The position numbers were made by a program, and so were the translations under genes. A DNA stretch of 64,000 nt, taken from Epilinea sp044228875. Lineage in GTDB: Bacteria > Chloroflexota > Anaerolineae > Epilineales > Epilineaceae. This document shows, piece by piece, positions 53,001 to 60,847 of the stretch (the stretch's first letter is position 1; the number at the start of each line of letters is the position of its first letter). The stretch is from contig JBGAUA010000003.1 of assembly GCA_044228875.1 (NCBI GenBank), positions 15,279-79,278 on the forward strand, written 5' to 3'. Under the pieces are notes generated by a model that searched no databases, was not told the DNA's origin, and saw nothing but the letters and a program-made list of their open reading frames with translations.

Positions 53001-54841
53001 AGACCTTCCTGCCGGCCCTGACCGGCGATGGGTCCGGGCGCGCCGACTGCAACGCCTACGTGGACATCCAGAACCTGGGCCAGGTTCCAGCCAAGGCCAT
53101 CCTCCTCCTGTGGAGCGCGGTGACCGCCGATTCGGGCGATTGCCAGAGTCCCAGCCGCGTAGAATGCTCGCCGCTGCTGGCGCCGGGGACCCGTTGGCTG
53201 TTGCCGCGGCCGACGCTGGCGGGAGTCGGAAGCGCGGTGGCCTTCGGGGTGGACGGTATCGCGGATCCGACGGCAGTTCTTGGTATCGAAGCGGACGATA
53301 CCGTGGCCGATATCCTCTGCGAGACCCTTCGCTTTGCTGTGGTCGGCGAATGCGCGGACTACCGCCGTTTCAAGTCCGCCTGGGACAGCAAGGGGTCCTT
53401 TTCCGGGATCCCCTTCGACAAGCTCAACGGTGTTCCGTTGGGCATCCGCGTCGAGCGGGATTGCGCCTCGTCCGGACCGCGGGTTCCGGCAGGCCGGCGC
53501 GAGCGCAGCGCCTACACCGGGCTGGATGCCGCGCAGCTCTCCGGCTGGGACGAAGCCGCCGGCGCCCATGTCAGTACCGTGCCGGTCCTCTACGCCAACA
53601 AGGCTGGCATCAACACCCGGCTCTGGCTGCAGAACGCCGGTGTCGCCGCCGCCCAGGTTGAGGTCTGGCTACAGGCCCAGAACGACTGCACCGGCAGCCG
53701 CCGCTGCACCTCCTTGTCCGTGCACCCTGGAGCGGTGGTCGCCGTCGATCCCTACGTCGACTGCCGACACATCGACTGGCAGGGCTCTGCCTGGCTGCGG
53801 TCGACAGCGCCTATCGCCGTGGTGGCGGAGACCGACGGGCGCGGCGTTCGGATGGCCGCCGCGGCACCGATGCGACAGCCGCCCCTGGGCGCCGATCCTG
53901 CAGCGCTCACCACGAACACCGTGCTCTTCGGCCCGCTCATCCAGGCGGACCAGCAGGGCTGGGACGTGGGGGTCAACGTCCAGAACCTGAGCCTGAGCCA
54001 GGAAGCCTGGGTGGATGTGGCCTTCCTGGACGGGCAGGGCGCACCGGTGTCCACCTTCGACGCCCGTATCTGCGCCGGCGACACCGAGACCTTCTTCCTG
54101 CCCGTGTCCGATGTGTCGCGGCAGCGGTTGGGGTCCTTGGGCACCGTCCGCGTGCTGAGCCGGCCGCCGGAAGGCCAGGCCGGCCTCGTCTCGACGCCCA
54201 TCGCTGGAATTCTGATGATGATGAACTATGCCGATCCCTCTCGCGCCACCTTGCTGGAGGCGGTCTCCTATCCACTGCTGACCTCAGACGCGGTGGGTCC
54301 ATGGCCGCTTGGCCAAGGGCGGCCAGGCACGGCAGTGCTGGCCTTGCCGGGACTGGTTCATCAACCCGGACCGGAGGGCGAGACCGGCGAGCTGGTGATC
54401 AGCAATCTGGCCGGACTGCCGGGTGAGACGGTGGTGGACGTCACGCTGTTCGACGACAAGGGTGTGGTGGCCAAGACCGTGAGGCGATTGGCGGCCGGCG
54501 CGGTGGAGGCCATTCCGCTGGCGGAACTGGGCGTTCCCGCAGGCTTCCGAGGCGCGGCGCTGGTCTCGGCCGCCAGCTGGACCCATCGTCGGCCGGACCG
54601 GCCCGCGGACCCGGCGGTGATTGCCCTGGCGGCCGCGGCGCTGACCAAGGTGGGTGCTGACGACTCGCCACGCTTGAGCCCGGGGCCGCGCATGGCCGCT
54701 GAGCCGGGCATCCCGCTGGTGCGGCTGCCAGGTGTGGGGACGTCGGAGCCACGTCCACCGGCTCCGACCGCGGAACCGCGCACGCCTGAACCGCTAGGAA
54801 CCGGAAAGGCCTGGCTGCCGCGGCTCGGAAAGGGGCGCTGA
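50018..54841 (+). CDS. Large secreted Cys-rich repeat protein with dockerin-like insert
   Basis: A 1607-residue exported protein; signal/anchor helix at residues 20-36. Three related Cys-rich modules begin near residues 61, 632 and 994, each opening with a hydrophobic-L-P-x-L segment (LGLPILNYL, AWLPALAYL, TFLPAL), then a Cys and an E/F-C-S-x-LLAPG strand, YLC/VLC/ILC, and a GDC...C-x pair. Modules 1 and 3 are followed by a second beta-rich unit, module 2 by a dockerin-like pair of calcium loops (DMDGNGQLESADVD and DLNSDDEVNDLDVA, residues about 921-973). The end is KAWLPRLGKGR. No known enzyme motif is present; a surface or matrix protein held by disulfides is inferred. The ATG at 50018 is preferred to 49973 because the signal helix begins there. 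Confidence 0.72.
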   Translation: MTFQSAALAFTVWLRRSGWRPGLLAGMVLTGLVGGWMQRSPSTALPRVRSATAQEPSPPGFLGLPILNYLGEDDVCRSLVGLQNLGDEAAQAVVLFWDDQRAGDPCAGPFKVECSGLLAPGAIWSLRGAQIPPGSRSAMAFSVTARRLSELGLDMGFDSTAAHYLCATLSSDLMLGDCAAYARFRAAWASGGSFAGLPLGLAAGPPLSAQVLRHCPSANSPGLEVSSLYAASWQSAAAKGPHVYLAGRIRVPDPFLSAFVHLQNLGSREAQATVAFHAAGDCLPARACGRLTVQPGASAMLSLADCAPTDGGLSIQSDEPLAVTVDLEGADSLSTVEGTDAVNWGTRLVGAMDPDAARGWSTTTYVQSPPGAERETRVRVEHLSPDGAVLHSAEQTLCPGGMLTFPRPAADSRPGRRTGTLRVSSLDGISVAAGALMERSGRFGRSVEAALVNLVPDPAPGRGTVHSLPIVAKDLDGLGLTTEIALANHSISPGWVDLALMTYDASGPLDIRCRRLAAGQVGYIDVEQMVQIPIGFLGGMVVSPVWWSHATPDGESTSPSLSVSSILRTGTRDGEDIPGDELAVSQGIRLNSIPDFLRAAPAQRCRPLLAAIQPQPTATADPLVKDEALQAMAWLPALAYLGQDPVCLATVTVTNEGDRPAQLLWLAWTEPGFCPPKAAGPMAFGCSGLLAPGGTWVLGEGTLPDTANGGLIYSLSTATLLELELDPVSREPIASVLCQRMSGISVPADQMEGRLRMAFQTGGRFADLPLGKAWGPPITASVSRTCPADQTPGFEVTDSYAALRPDKGRATRMEHRYAAQPILADWAQLNSTLYLQNTGLSCAAVNLAFQVLGDCVYTRNCQIGSLAPGETFAFDATDCVGPDWRGSAVITANEPLAIVLDQIGRDRLRSSRAGSSALAYDMDGNGQLESADVDRVLAALGRRRGDGGWDARLDLNSDDEVNDLDVATARTGLCRPAQPAGVPVPRPDDPLPRLQTFLPALTGDGSGRADCNAYVDIQNLGQVPAKAILLLWSAVTADSGDCQSPSRVECSPLLAPGTRWLLPRPTLAGVGSAVAFGVDGIADPTAVLGIEADDTVADILCETLRFAVVGECADYRRFKSAWDSKGSFSGIPFDKLNGVPLGIRVERDCASSGPRVPAGRRERSAYTGLDAAQLSGWDEAAGAHVSTVPVLYANKAGINTRLWLQNAGVAAAQVEVWLQAQNDCTGSRRCTSLSVHPGAVVAVDPYVDCRHIDWQGSAWLRSTAPIAVVAETDGRGVRMAAAAPMRQPPLGADPAALTTNTVLFGPLIQADQQGWDVGVNVQNLSLSQEAWVDVAFLDGQGAPVSTFDARICAGDTETFFLPVSDVSRQRLGSLGTVRVLSRPPEGQAGLVSTPIAGILMMMNYADPSRATLLEAVSYPLLTSDAVGPWPLGQGRPGTAVLALPGLVHQPGPEGETGELVISNLAGLPGETVVDVTLFDDKGVVAKTVRRLAAGAVEAIPLAELGVPAGFRGAALVSAASWTHRRPDRPADPAVIALAAAALTKVGADDSPRLSPGPRMAAEPGIPLVRLPGVGTSEPRPPAPTAEPRTPEPLGTGKAWLPRLGKGR

Positions 54842-54944
54842 CCATGGACCGGAACCTCCCTCGGCCGTTGCCCCGGTCCATCCGGCTGGCTATCGTTAGC
54901 CACAGCGATCAGCCACCCCTTCCGTAGTCCAAGGAGTTCTTCCC

Positions 54945-55457
54945 ATGACCGCCATCGACGTCCTGCGCTCGGCCTTCGGCGGAGCGCATCACTGGTACCA
55001 GGGCACTGTCGCCGACATCACCGCCGACCAGGCCAACCACCTGCCTCCGGGCATCGCCCATCCCATCGGCTCGCAAATGGCCCACATCCTGCATTCCGAG
55101 GACATGATGGTCGGTATGCTCAGCGGACAGCCCACCCTCTGGGAAAGCCAGGGCTGGGGGCAGAAGCTGGGGCTGCCCATGCTCAGCAGCCAGACCACCG
55201 AAAGCTCCCGCGCCTTCCAATGCGAGCCCGGCCAGCTCAACGACTACTGCCAGGCCGTCTTCGCGCGCACCGATGGCTATCTGGCCGGCCTTTCGGCCGA
55301 TGATCTGGATCATCCCTTCGACCTGTCGTCCTGGGGAATGGGCTCGATGCCGGTCGGCCAGATCCTGACGACGATGCTCCTGGGCAACACCTATGCGCAT
55401 ACCGGCGAGATCTCGGCCCTCAAGGGTACCTTGGGCTTGAAGGGCTATCCTTTCTGA
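54945..55457 (+). CDS. DinB-family putative metalloenzyme
   Basis: A 170-residue four-helix DinB-like protein. The metal-binding His residues are visible in GSQMAHILHSED (near residue 45) and NTYAHTGEIS (near the C-terminus), the usual DinB pattern, and a further one lies at the N-terminus in GGAHHWYQG. Members include thiol-dependent transferases and damage-inducible proteins of unknown role. The ATG at 54945 follows AAGGAG at a normal distance. It is followed by the terminator at 55495. Confidence 0.85.
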   Translation: MTAIDVLRSAFGGAHHWYQGTVADITADQANHLPPGIAHPIGSQMAHILHSEDMMVGMLSGQPTLWESQGWGQKLGLPMLSSQTTESSRAFQCEPGQLNDYCQAVFARTDGYLAGLSADDLDHPFDLSSWGMGSMPVGQILTTMLLGNTYAHTGEISALKGTLGLKGYPF

Positions 55458-55494
55458 TCACTCACCACCAGAACGCCATGAACCGGATCGATAG

Positions 55495-55525
55495 CAGGGG
55501 GCGCGGCTGGCCGCGCCCCCTGTTT
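55495..55525 (+). terminator. Intrinsic terminator after the DinB-family gene
   Basis: CAGGGGGCGCGG (55495-55506) and its complement (55511-55522) form a 12-bp stem with a four-base loop, followed by TTTCGTTC. It stops the plus-strand DinB transcript before the convergent M14 gene. Confidence 0.85.
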
Positions 55526-55561
55526 CGTTCGGTCGAGGTTCCTTGTTCCCGTCCTTGCGGC

Positions 55562-57397
55562 TTAGCGTCGCTCGGTTCGCGGGATCCACAGCCGGCCGAC
55601 CTGGGACGTGGCGCTGGCTGCGACGGAGACCGTCGCGGCAGCCGTTGGACTGGGCGTGGCACTGGGCGCGGGGGTTGCTGTCGGCGGTGCGGGATCGACG
55701 GACAGCCAGATGGCGCGCGGATTGCCCCAGCGGCCGGCAGCGGATCGGCCACGAACGATGAGGTAGTAGCGACCGGGCGCGAGCGTCGTCGTGTCCAGTT
55801 CCACCGAGGCCTCCTCGATCAGGCTGTCGAAGGCGCCGTCATCGGCCGTCAATGCGAGCCCGCTTCCGGGCTCGGCATCTGAGCGCGGCAGCGCGATCCC
55901 GGCCGGCGGCCCGCCCGGCCCGCCGACAGTGACCTCTGCGCCGTCCACCTTCATCCCGCCGACCCCCGTACCGTCCAGTCGTGCGGTGACCCACAGCGGA
56001 TCGCCCTGCTGCAACTCGACCGTATCCAGGCGCACCTGCGACACTTCGGGGGCATAGACCCGCGCGTAGGGCTGGTCGGAAAGGGTGAGCATGCGCTGCA
56101 ATTGAGGGAGCTGGCTGCGAATGATGCCGGGAACCTGGCTGCAAGGGGTCAGGAAGGTGTCGCCCTCCAGTTCGATGACGTAGCCGGGGATGCCCAACTC
56201 GCCGTATGCCCAGTCTCGGGCGTCGCCGCTGACGGGGTACAGGCTGTTCTTGGTGACGTAGCCGATGGGTGCGGCATACTGGGCGGCGATGGTCGACAGG
56301 CCGTCGTGGTTCGGTGCCCGGGCATCGGTCCAGCTCCAGGGATAGAGCATGGTGCCGGGCGACGTGTAGTTGTGGAAGTTGATCATGGCCCCCACGGTAT
56401 CCTCGGGGGCCTTGTCGTCGTCCGCCGGCCCGCGCTGGTCGGGGAAGATCCGGCGCAGCATCGTCTCGTAGGCCTGGGTTTCGGGCTCAGATCCGGCGGA
56501 GCGGCCGCGATAGGTCTGCTCGCAGGCATCAGTGCTATGACCGGGTGCGTTCCACTTGAAGATGTGGTTGCGGTTGAGATCGACACCATAATGGCTGCCG
56601 GTGGTAGGAGGCCATTCGCAGGCCTCCCGCTCCCGGTGGGCGTTCTTGCGCCATTCCCAAGGACGGCCGTCAGCCGACGTGGCGCCCAACTCCACCAGCT
56701 CCCGCCCGTCAGGGTTCATGGCCAGACCCACATAGAGCTCGCGATGGTCCAGGAGGTAGGTGATCTGGGGATCGCGGCCATAGCCCTCCACCATGGTCTG
56801 GATGAAGGCGCGCATGAGTTCGATGGTGGGCAGCTCTCGCGCGTGCAATCCGCCGTCGGCCCAGAAGCGCCCCACTTTGGCGCTGGTCGCCTCCCGCGCG
56901 GTCACTTTGGCCACCAGGATATCGTGCCCCGTCAGCGCATCGCCCTTGGGGCTGCGGCAGGGGCCTTCGGCCTTGCAGTAGCTGTCGCCGGCGTCGATGA
57001 CCTCCACCAGGTGGGAATGCTGCGCGGCGTAGTCCTTCAGCCAGTCCAGGGCTTCGGCCACCTCCAGGTAGCAGCTGGGCCAGGCCTGGGGCGCGGCGGG
57101 CATCTGGCCAAGGACGGTCAACCGCAGGCCCAGTTCGGCCAATTGCGCCACGCGGGATCTGGACAGGGAAAGCCTCTGGGTCCCGTTGACAACCGGCTCC
57201 TCGACTTCGGGCGCTGCTTTCATCAACCGGCCCAGCCCATCACGGCTGAGGTCGCCAATGTCGATGAGAACATCGGTGGACACCAGTGACGACGCGGGCG
57301 GATCCAGCGGCCGGGCGGAGACCGGCGCGGACGACTGGAGGGTGGCGGCCAGCAGTAGCAGGACGGGCGCGAGCGAGGGAAAGATGCGATGGCGCAT
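55562..57397 (-). CDS. Secreted M14 zinc carboxypeptidase (second)
   Basis: A 611-residue exported metallocarboxypeptidase. Signal peptide at residues 1-28. The zinc ligands are His185 and Glu188 (HARE) and His342 (NFHNY), and the catalytic Glu409 is in YVIELEGD; the substrate-binding segment is GVDLNRNH. Six Cys residues suggest disulfides. A beta domain (about 430-560) and a Pro/Thr/Ala-rich linker follow, ending GRLWIPRTERR. It differs from the M14 at 16435 in lacking the calcium loops, so the two are separate acquisitions or old paralogues. It lies just downstream of tRNA-Lys on the same strand. Confidence 0.92.
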   Translation of the reverse strand: MRHRIFPSLAPVLLLLAATLQSSAPVSARPLDPPASSLVSTDVLIDIGDLSRDGLGRLMKAAPEVEEPVVNGTQRLSLSRSRVAQLAELGLRLTVLGQMPAAPQAWPSCYLEVAEALDWLKDYAAQHSHLVEVIDAGDSYCKAEGPCRSPKGDALTGHDILVAKVTAREATSAKVGRFWADGGLHARELPTIELMRAFIQTMVEGYGRDPQITYLLDHRELYVGLAMNPDGRELVELGATSADGRPWEWRKNAHREREACEWPPTTGSHYGVDLNRNHIFKWNAPGHSTDACEQTYRGRSAGSEPETQAYETMLRRIFPDQRGPADDDKAPEDTVGAMINFHNYTSPGTMLYPWSWTDARAPNHDGLSTIAAQYAAPIGYVTKNSLYPVSGDARDWAYGELGIPGYVIELEGDTFLTPCSQVPGIIRSQLPQLQRMLTLSDQPYARVYAPEVSQVRLDTVELQQGDPLWVTARLDGTGVGGMKVDGAEVTVGGPGGPPAGIALPRSDAEPGSGLALTADDGAFDSLIEEASVELDTTTLAPGRYYLIVRGRSAAGRWGNPRAIWLSVDPAPPTATPAPSATPSPTAAATVSVAASATSQVGRLWIPRTERR

Positions 57398-57429
57398 GGG
57401 TGGGCCTCAGGTTCGGATGACGATGGAAG

Positions 57430-57502
<73 letters not shown>

Positions 57503-57575
57503 CGGCAATCGGAGCGGTCGAGCATGGGAGCAGCGGACCGTTGGTCACTCTGGTCTCTGCCGACCTGCGGGTGGC

Positions 57576-57581
57576 ATTATA
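57576..57581 (-). promoter_or_regulatory. Putative -10 box of tRNA-Lys
   Basis: A perfect TATAAT on the minus strand, with a start site expected near 57569, about 67 bases before the tRNA. No recognisable -35 is seen at 16-18 bases. Confidence 0.4.
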
Positions 57582-57676
57582 GCCCCATGCCACTGTCCCG
57601 TTCCCTTAGCCCCAGGCCAGATGCGTTTCTTGGCGATGCCACCGCGATGAACCGCAATTGAAAGAGGCCATCTCCA

Positions 57677-59572
57677 ATGCCCTACCCGTTAGGATCCGGA
57701 CATCGCGCACGCCGCATCGCCGCGAGTCTATTGATCCTGGTCTCAGGAGCCTGCCGCGCTGGCGCACCGGCTACCGGCCAGCCGGAACGTGACCATCCGC
57801 CCGACGGCGCCGCCATGTCAGCGCCGGATACGACAGCACGGTACGCGGCCGGGCCATCGGCGCCCCCTCCCTCCCCGCCCCGCTTCATCCAGGCCCATTA
57901 CCTAGATCCCACCGCCATCGCCCGCATCTCCCGCTTCCGCTCGGGAGCCGGTCACGATTTCAATGATGGCCGGGAAACCTGCCGCAGCATGAAGCATTAC
58001 CTCTGGCCCCGGGGTGGCGAGCCCGGCGCGGCCCACGACCCGGCCTGGACGCAGCTGCCCCTTTTCGCCCCGGTGGACGGACACATAGCGCGGGTCTTGC
58101 CGGAGTCCTGGGGCAACCAGCTCTGGCTGGTGCCGACAGCCGCACCGGAGTTCCGGGTGCGGATCTTCCACGTGAGCCTCGCGCCCGGCTGGCGCGAGGG
58201 CGACGCCGTTCGCGCCGGAACCCTGCTTGGTTACCATGCCAGCGACGAGACCATGTCTGACGTGGCCCTCGAATGGCAGGCAGCCGACGGTTCGCTGCGA
58301 CTCCTCAGCTACTTTGATGCCATGCCGGCCGATCTCTTCCAGGACCTGGTCGTCCGTGGTGTCACCTCGCCCGCGATGCTCAGCATCGACCGGGTCGAGC
58401 GTGACGCTGCGCCTCTGGACTGCGACGGAGAGCGCTTTCGCTCGCCATCCTCACCGGTCGACTGGGTCGACCTTGCGCCGCCGACCCTGTCCGCCACCGA
58501 CGTGGTTGCCATCGCCGCGCGCCTCGCGCCGCAGCTCCAGCTCGAGCGACATGCCACCGACCTGCCATACCCGGTGGCCCTGGCCTGGGGGCCCGCTCCG
58601 GTGACGGCGCCGCATCCGGGCGAGCCCGTGCTCTATGTGGCCACCAACGGCGCCGCCTTTCCCTTGACGGAGAACCCCGTCGGCGCCGTATGGTGGCTGG
58701 ACGGCACCCGACCACGCCCCTTCATCGGCGGTCTGGATCGACCCTTGGGTCTGCTCTGGACTGGCGTGGGCGATCGGTCCGAACTCCTGGTCTCCAGCCG
58801 CGGCCGCATCGCCGCCTGGCAGGATTCCGATGGCGACGGCCAGGCCGACGCCGAGCGACTCCTGGTCGTTGGGCTCCCCGCTTTCGACCAGCATCAGAAC
58901 GACTCTCTGGCCTTGGGGCCGGATGGCTTCGTCTTCGCGGGCATGGGAACGGCAGGCAACGCCGACGAGGCGGTTGAAGCACCGCTGAATGGAACGATCT
59001 TCCGCATTCCCTTGGCCGGTGGTGCGGCAGACGTCTTCGCCCGCGGGCTGCGCAATCCTTTCGATCTGGCCTTTGCCGGCGACGGCCGGTTATGGGCCAC
59101 CGACAACGGCGTGGATCCCCCCGCCCATGAATCGGCGCCGGATGAGCTCAACCGCATCGTGAAGGGCGGCTTCTACGGCCATCCGAGCGTCTTCGGCATG
59201 GATGCGCCTGATGCCGCGGCGCGAGGGCTTGCGCCGCGGCCACCGGCGGCCGTCTTCCCGGCCCACGCCAGTGCCAATGGGCTCCTGGTCTACCGCGGGC
59301 GACTGTTCCCCGAGTTGCGCGGGCGATTGGTGGTGGCCGAGTTCGGCAGCTACCAGTTCAGCCCTGAGCTGAGCGGGCGCCGACTGGTTTTGGTCGATCC
59401 CGGCGCGGCGGGAGCGGAGGATCATACCAGCCAGGCCGCGTTGATCGCCCCCTTCCCCGGCCGCCCACTGGATCTTGCCGAAGGCCCCGACGGCCGGATC
59501 TACATCGCTGACTTCGAGGGCGACACGGTATGGCGACTGGGTCGCTCCGTCGACAATCCCGCCATTCCGTGA
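57677..59572 (+). CDS. Lipoprotein joining an M23-like domain to a sugar-dehydrogenase-like propeller
   Basis: A 631-residue protein with an apparent lipobox, LVSGAC (Cys26). Residues about 70-215 resemble a lysostaphin/M23 peptidase beta sheet (RFRSGAGHDFNDGRETCRSMKHYLWP, FAPVDGHIARVLPESWGNQ, RIFHVSLAPG), but the HxxxD and HxH zinc motifs are incomplete: only GHDF and FHVS are left, so it is probably inactive. Residues about 290-631 form a six-bladed propeller of the glucose/sorbosone dehydrogenase type (RPLGLLWTGV, GLRNPFDLAFAGDGRLWATDNG, DELNRI, YGHPSVFG). It could bind a wall polymer while oxidising or sensing sugars. The ATG at 57677 has AGAGG upstream. Confidence 0.75.
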   Translation: MPYPLGSGHRARRIAASLLILVSGACRAGAPATGQPERDHPPDGAAMSAPDTTARYAAGPSAPPPSPPRFIQAHYLDPTAIARISRFRSGAGHDFNDGRETCRSMKHYLWPRGGEPGAAHDPAWTQLPLFAPVDGHIARVLPESWGNQLWLVPTAAPEFRVRIFHVSLAPGWREGDAVRAGTLLGYHASDETMSDVALEWQAADGSLRLLSYFDAMPADLFQDLVVRGVTSPAMLSIDRVERDAAPLDCDGERFRSPSSPVDWVDLAPPTLSATDVVAIAARLAPQLQLERHATDLPYPVALAWGPAPVTAPHPGEPVLYVATNGAAFPLTENPVGAVWWLDGTRPRPFIGGLDRPLGLLWTGVGDRSELLVSSRGRIAAWQDSDGDGQADAERLLVVGLPAFDQHQNDSLALGPDGFVFAGMGTAGNADEAVEAPLNGTIFRIPLAGGAADVFARGLRNPFDLAFAGDGRLWATDNGVDPPAHESAPDELNRIVKGGFYGHPSVFGMDAPDAAARGLAPRPPAAVFPAHASANGLLVYRGRLFPELRGRLVVAEFGSYQFSPELSGRRLVLVDPGAAGAEDHTSQAALIAPFPGRPLDLAEGPDGRIYIADFEGDTVWRLGRSVDNPAIP

Positions 59573-59588
59573 GAAGCGCGCTCCAGCG

Positions 59589-60821
59589 TCAGCCTGCGCC
59601 ACCCTTGCGCTCTGGCTCCGACGCCTCCGGTGGAGCCTGGCCACGCAGCGCGGTGTAGGCCTGTCGGAAGCGCTCGTCCTGGCGGCGGTGGCGCGGACGC
59701 GTGCGTTGACGGCGGCGCGGATCCAGGCCCAGGATGGCCAAGGCCACCGCTTCAAGGAAGAGCTTGGCATCCAAACCCAGGCTTCGGCGTCGGATATAGA
59801 GCAAGTCGTAATGAAGCTTCTCCCTAGGCGTGCTGTAGTAATCACCGTAGACCTGAGCCAGACCGGCCAGGCCAGGGCGCACCCGATGACGCTTCGCATA
59901 GTCTTTGATTTGATCTAGATGACGGGCCACGAAGACGGTGCGCTCTGGTCGCGGGCCTACCAGGCTCATCTGCCCCAGGAAGATGTTGATCAGCTGCGGC
60001 AGCTCATCGATGTGGGTGCGGCGGAGCAGATGCCCCAGCCGGGTGACGCGCCGATCCTCCGGCGCGGCCGGCACCGGACCCGTGGCAACCTCGGCGTCCT
60101 TGCGCATCGAGCGCAGCTTCAGTTGGTTGAAGGATCCACCGCCTCGCCCCACGACCACCTTGGCAACGAGCAGCGGTCCCGGATCCTGCAACCAGACCGC
60201 CAATGCCAGGAGCAAAGAGATCGGCAGGGCAACAGCTATCGCCGTCAGCGAGAGGAGGATCTCCAGCATGCGTCGGAAGCGGTCCCACACGGTGTCGGCC
60301 AGTTGGAGGTTCCGATGCCCCTCGCGTACCCTGGTCACCAGGTCCGGCTGCGGATCGGCGATGACCTCGATCAGCCCATAGCGATGCTGGGTGATGGCCA
60401 GCGCTCCGGCGAAGGCTCCCAGCAGGCCAACCACCAGATAGTTTCCCCCTTTGAGCAACCGATGAATCAACTCCCGCTGATCCGGACCCATACCGAAGCG
60501 CGACTGGTAGACCGCCACCACCGCCGCCAAGGCCAGACTGCTTCCAAAGGCCAGCCGGAGTTGGTTCTCGGAGCGCAGCGCCAGCCTGGCCGCCATTGCC
60601 CCCGCCCCCGCCGTCGTCAGCGCGAAGAGCAGCAGCAGCAGGACAAACTGCAGCAGCGGGTTCTTGATGTCGTAGTCGTAGAGCCTGGCGATGTAGACCG
60701 CATAGCGCTGCAACAGCCAGAAGCTGGCCAAAGCCAGGGCGCCGAAGGCCAGGAGCATGTAGCCGAACTTGCGCGACCGATCCGGCTGCGGCGTCGCATC
60801 GGCGAGGCGAGGAAGCGTCAT
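59589..60821 (-). CDS. Undecaprenyl-phosphate sugar-1-phosphate transferase (second)
   Basis: A 410-residue initiating transferase with four N-terminal helices (about residues 15-140) and a PF02397 catalytic domain: DPGPLLVAKVVVGRGGGSF, QLKLRSMRKDAE, RRTHIDELPQLINIFLGQMS, LVGPRPERTVFV. Unlike the enzyme at 28112 it lacks the CoA-binding-like domain, so the N-terminal part may serve only for anchoring. It is divergent from the WecG-like gene, with a TATAAT/ATTATA block between them. Together they could start and extend a second polymer. Confidence 0.9.
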   Translation of the reverse strand: MTLPRLADATPQPDRSRKFGYMLLAFGALALASFWLLQRYAVYIARLYDYDIKNPLLQFVLLLLLFALTTAGAGAMAARLALRSENQLRLAFGSSLALAAVVAVYQSRFGMGPDQRELIHRLLKGGNYLVVGLLGAFAGALAITQHRYGLIEVIADPQPDLVTRVREGHRNLQLADTVWDRFRRMLEILLSLTAIAVALPISLLLALAVWLQDPGPLLVAKVVVGRGGGSFNQLKLRSMRKDAEVATGPVPAAPEDRRVTRLGHLLRRTHIDELPQLINIFLGQMSLVGPRPERTVFVARHLDQIKDYAKRHRVRPGLAGLAQVYGDYYSTPREKLHYDLLYIRRRSLGLDAKLFLEAVALAILGLDPRRRQRTRPRHRRQDERFRQAYTALRGQAPPEASEPERKGGAG

Positions 60822-60835
60822 CGAGATAGGAACCC

Positions 60836-60847
60836 TATAATCGGATC
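60836..60847 (+). promoter_or_regulatory. Putative leaderless promoter of the WecG-like gene
   Basis: A perfect TATAAT (60836-60841) ends six bases before the ATG at 60848. On the other strand the same block gives TATAGG for the sugar transferase, with a leader of a few bases. No Shine-Dalgarno is seen for the WecG-like gene. Confidence 0.45.
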
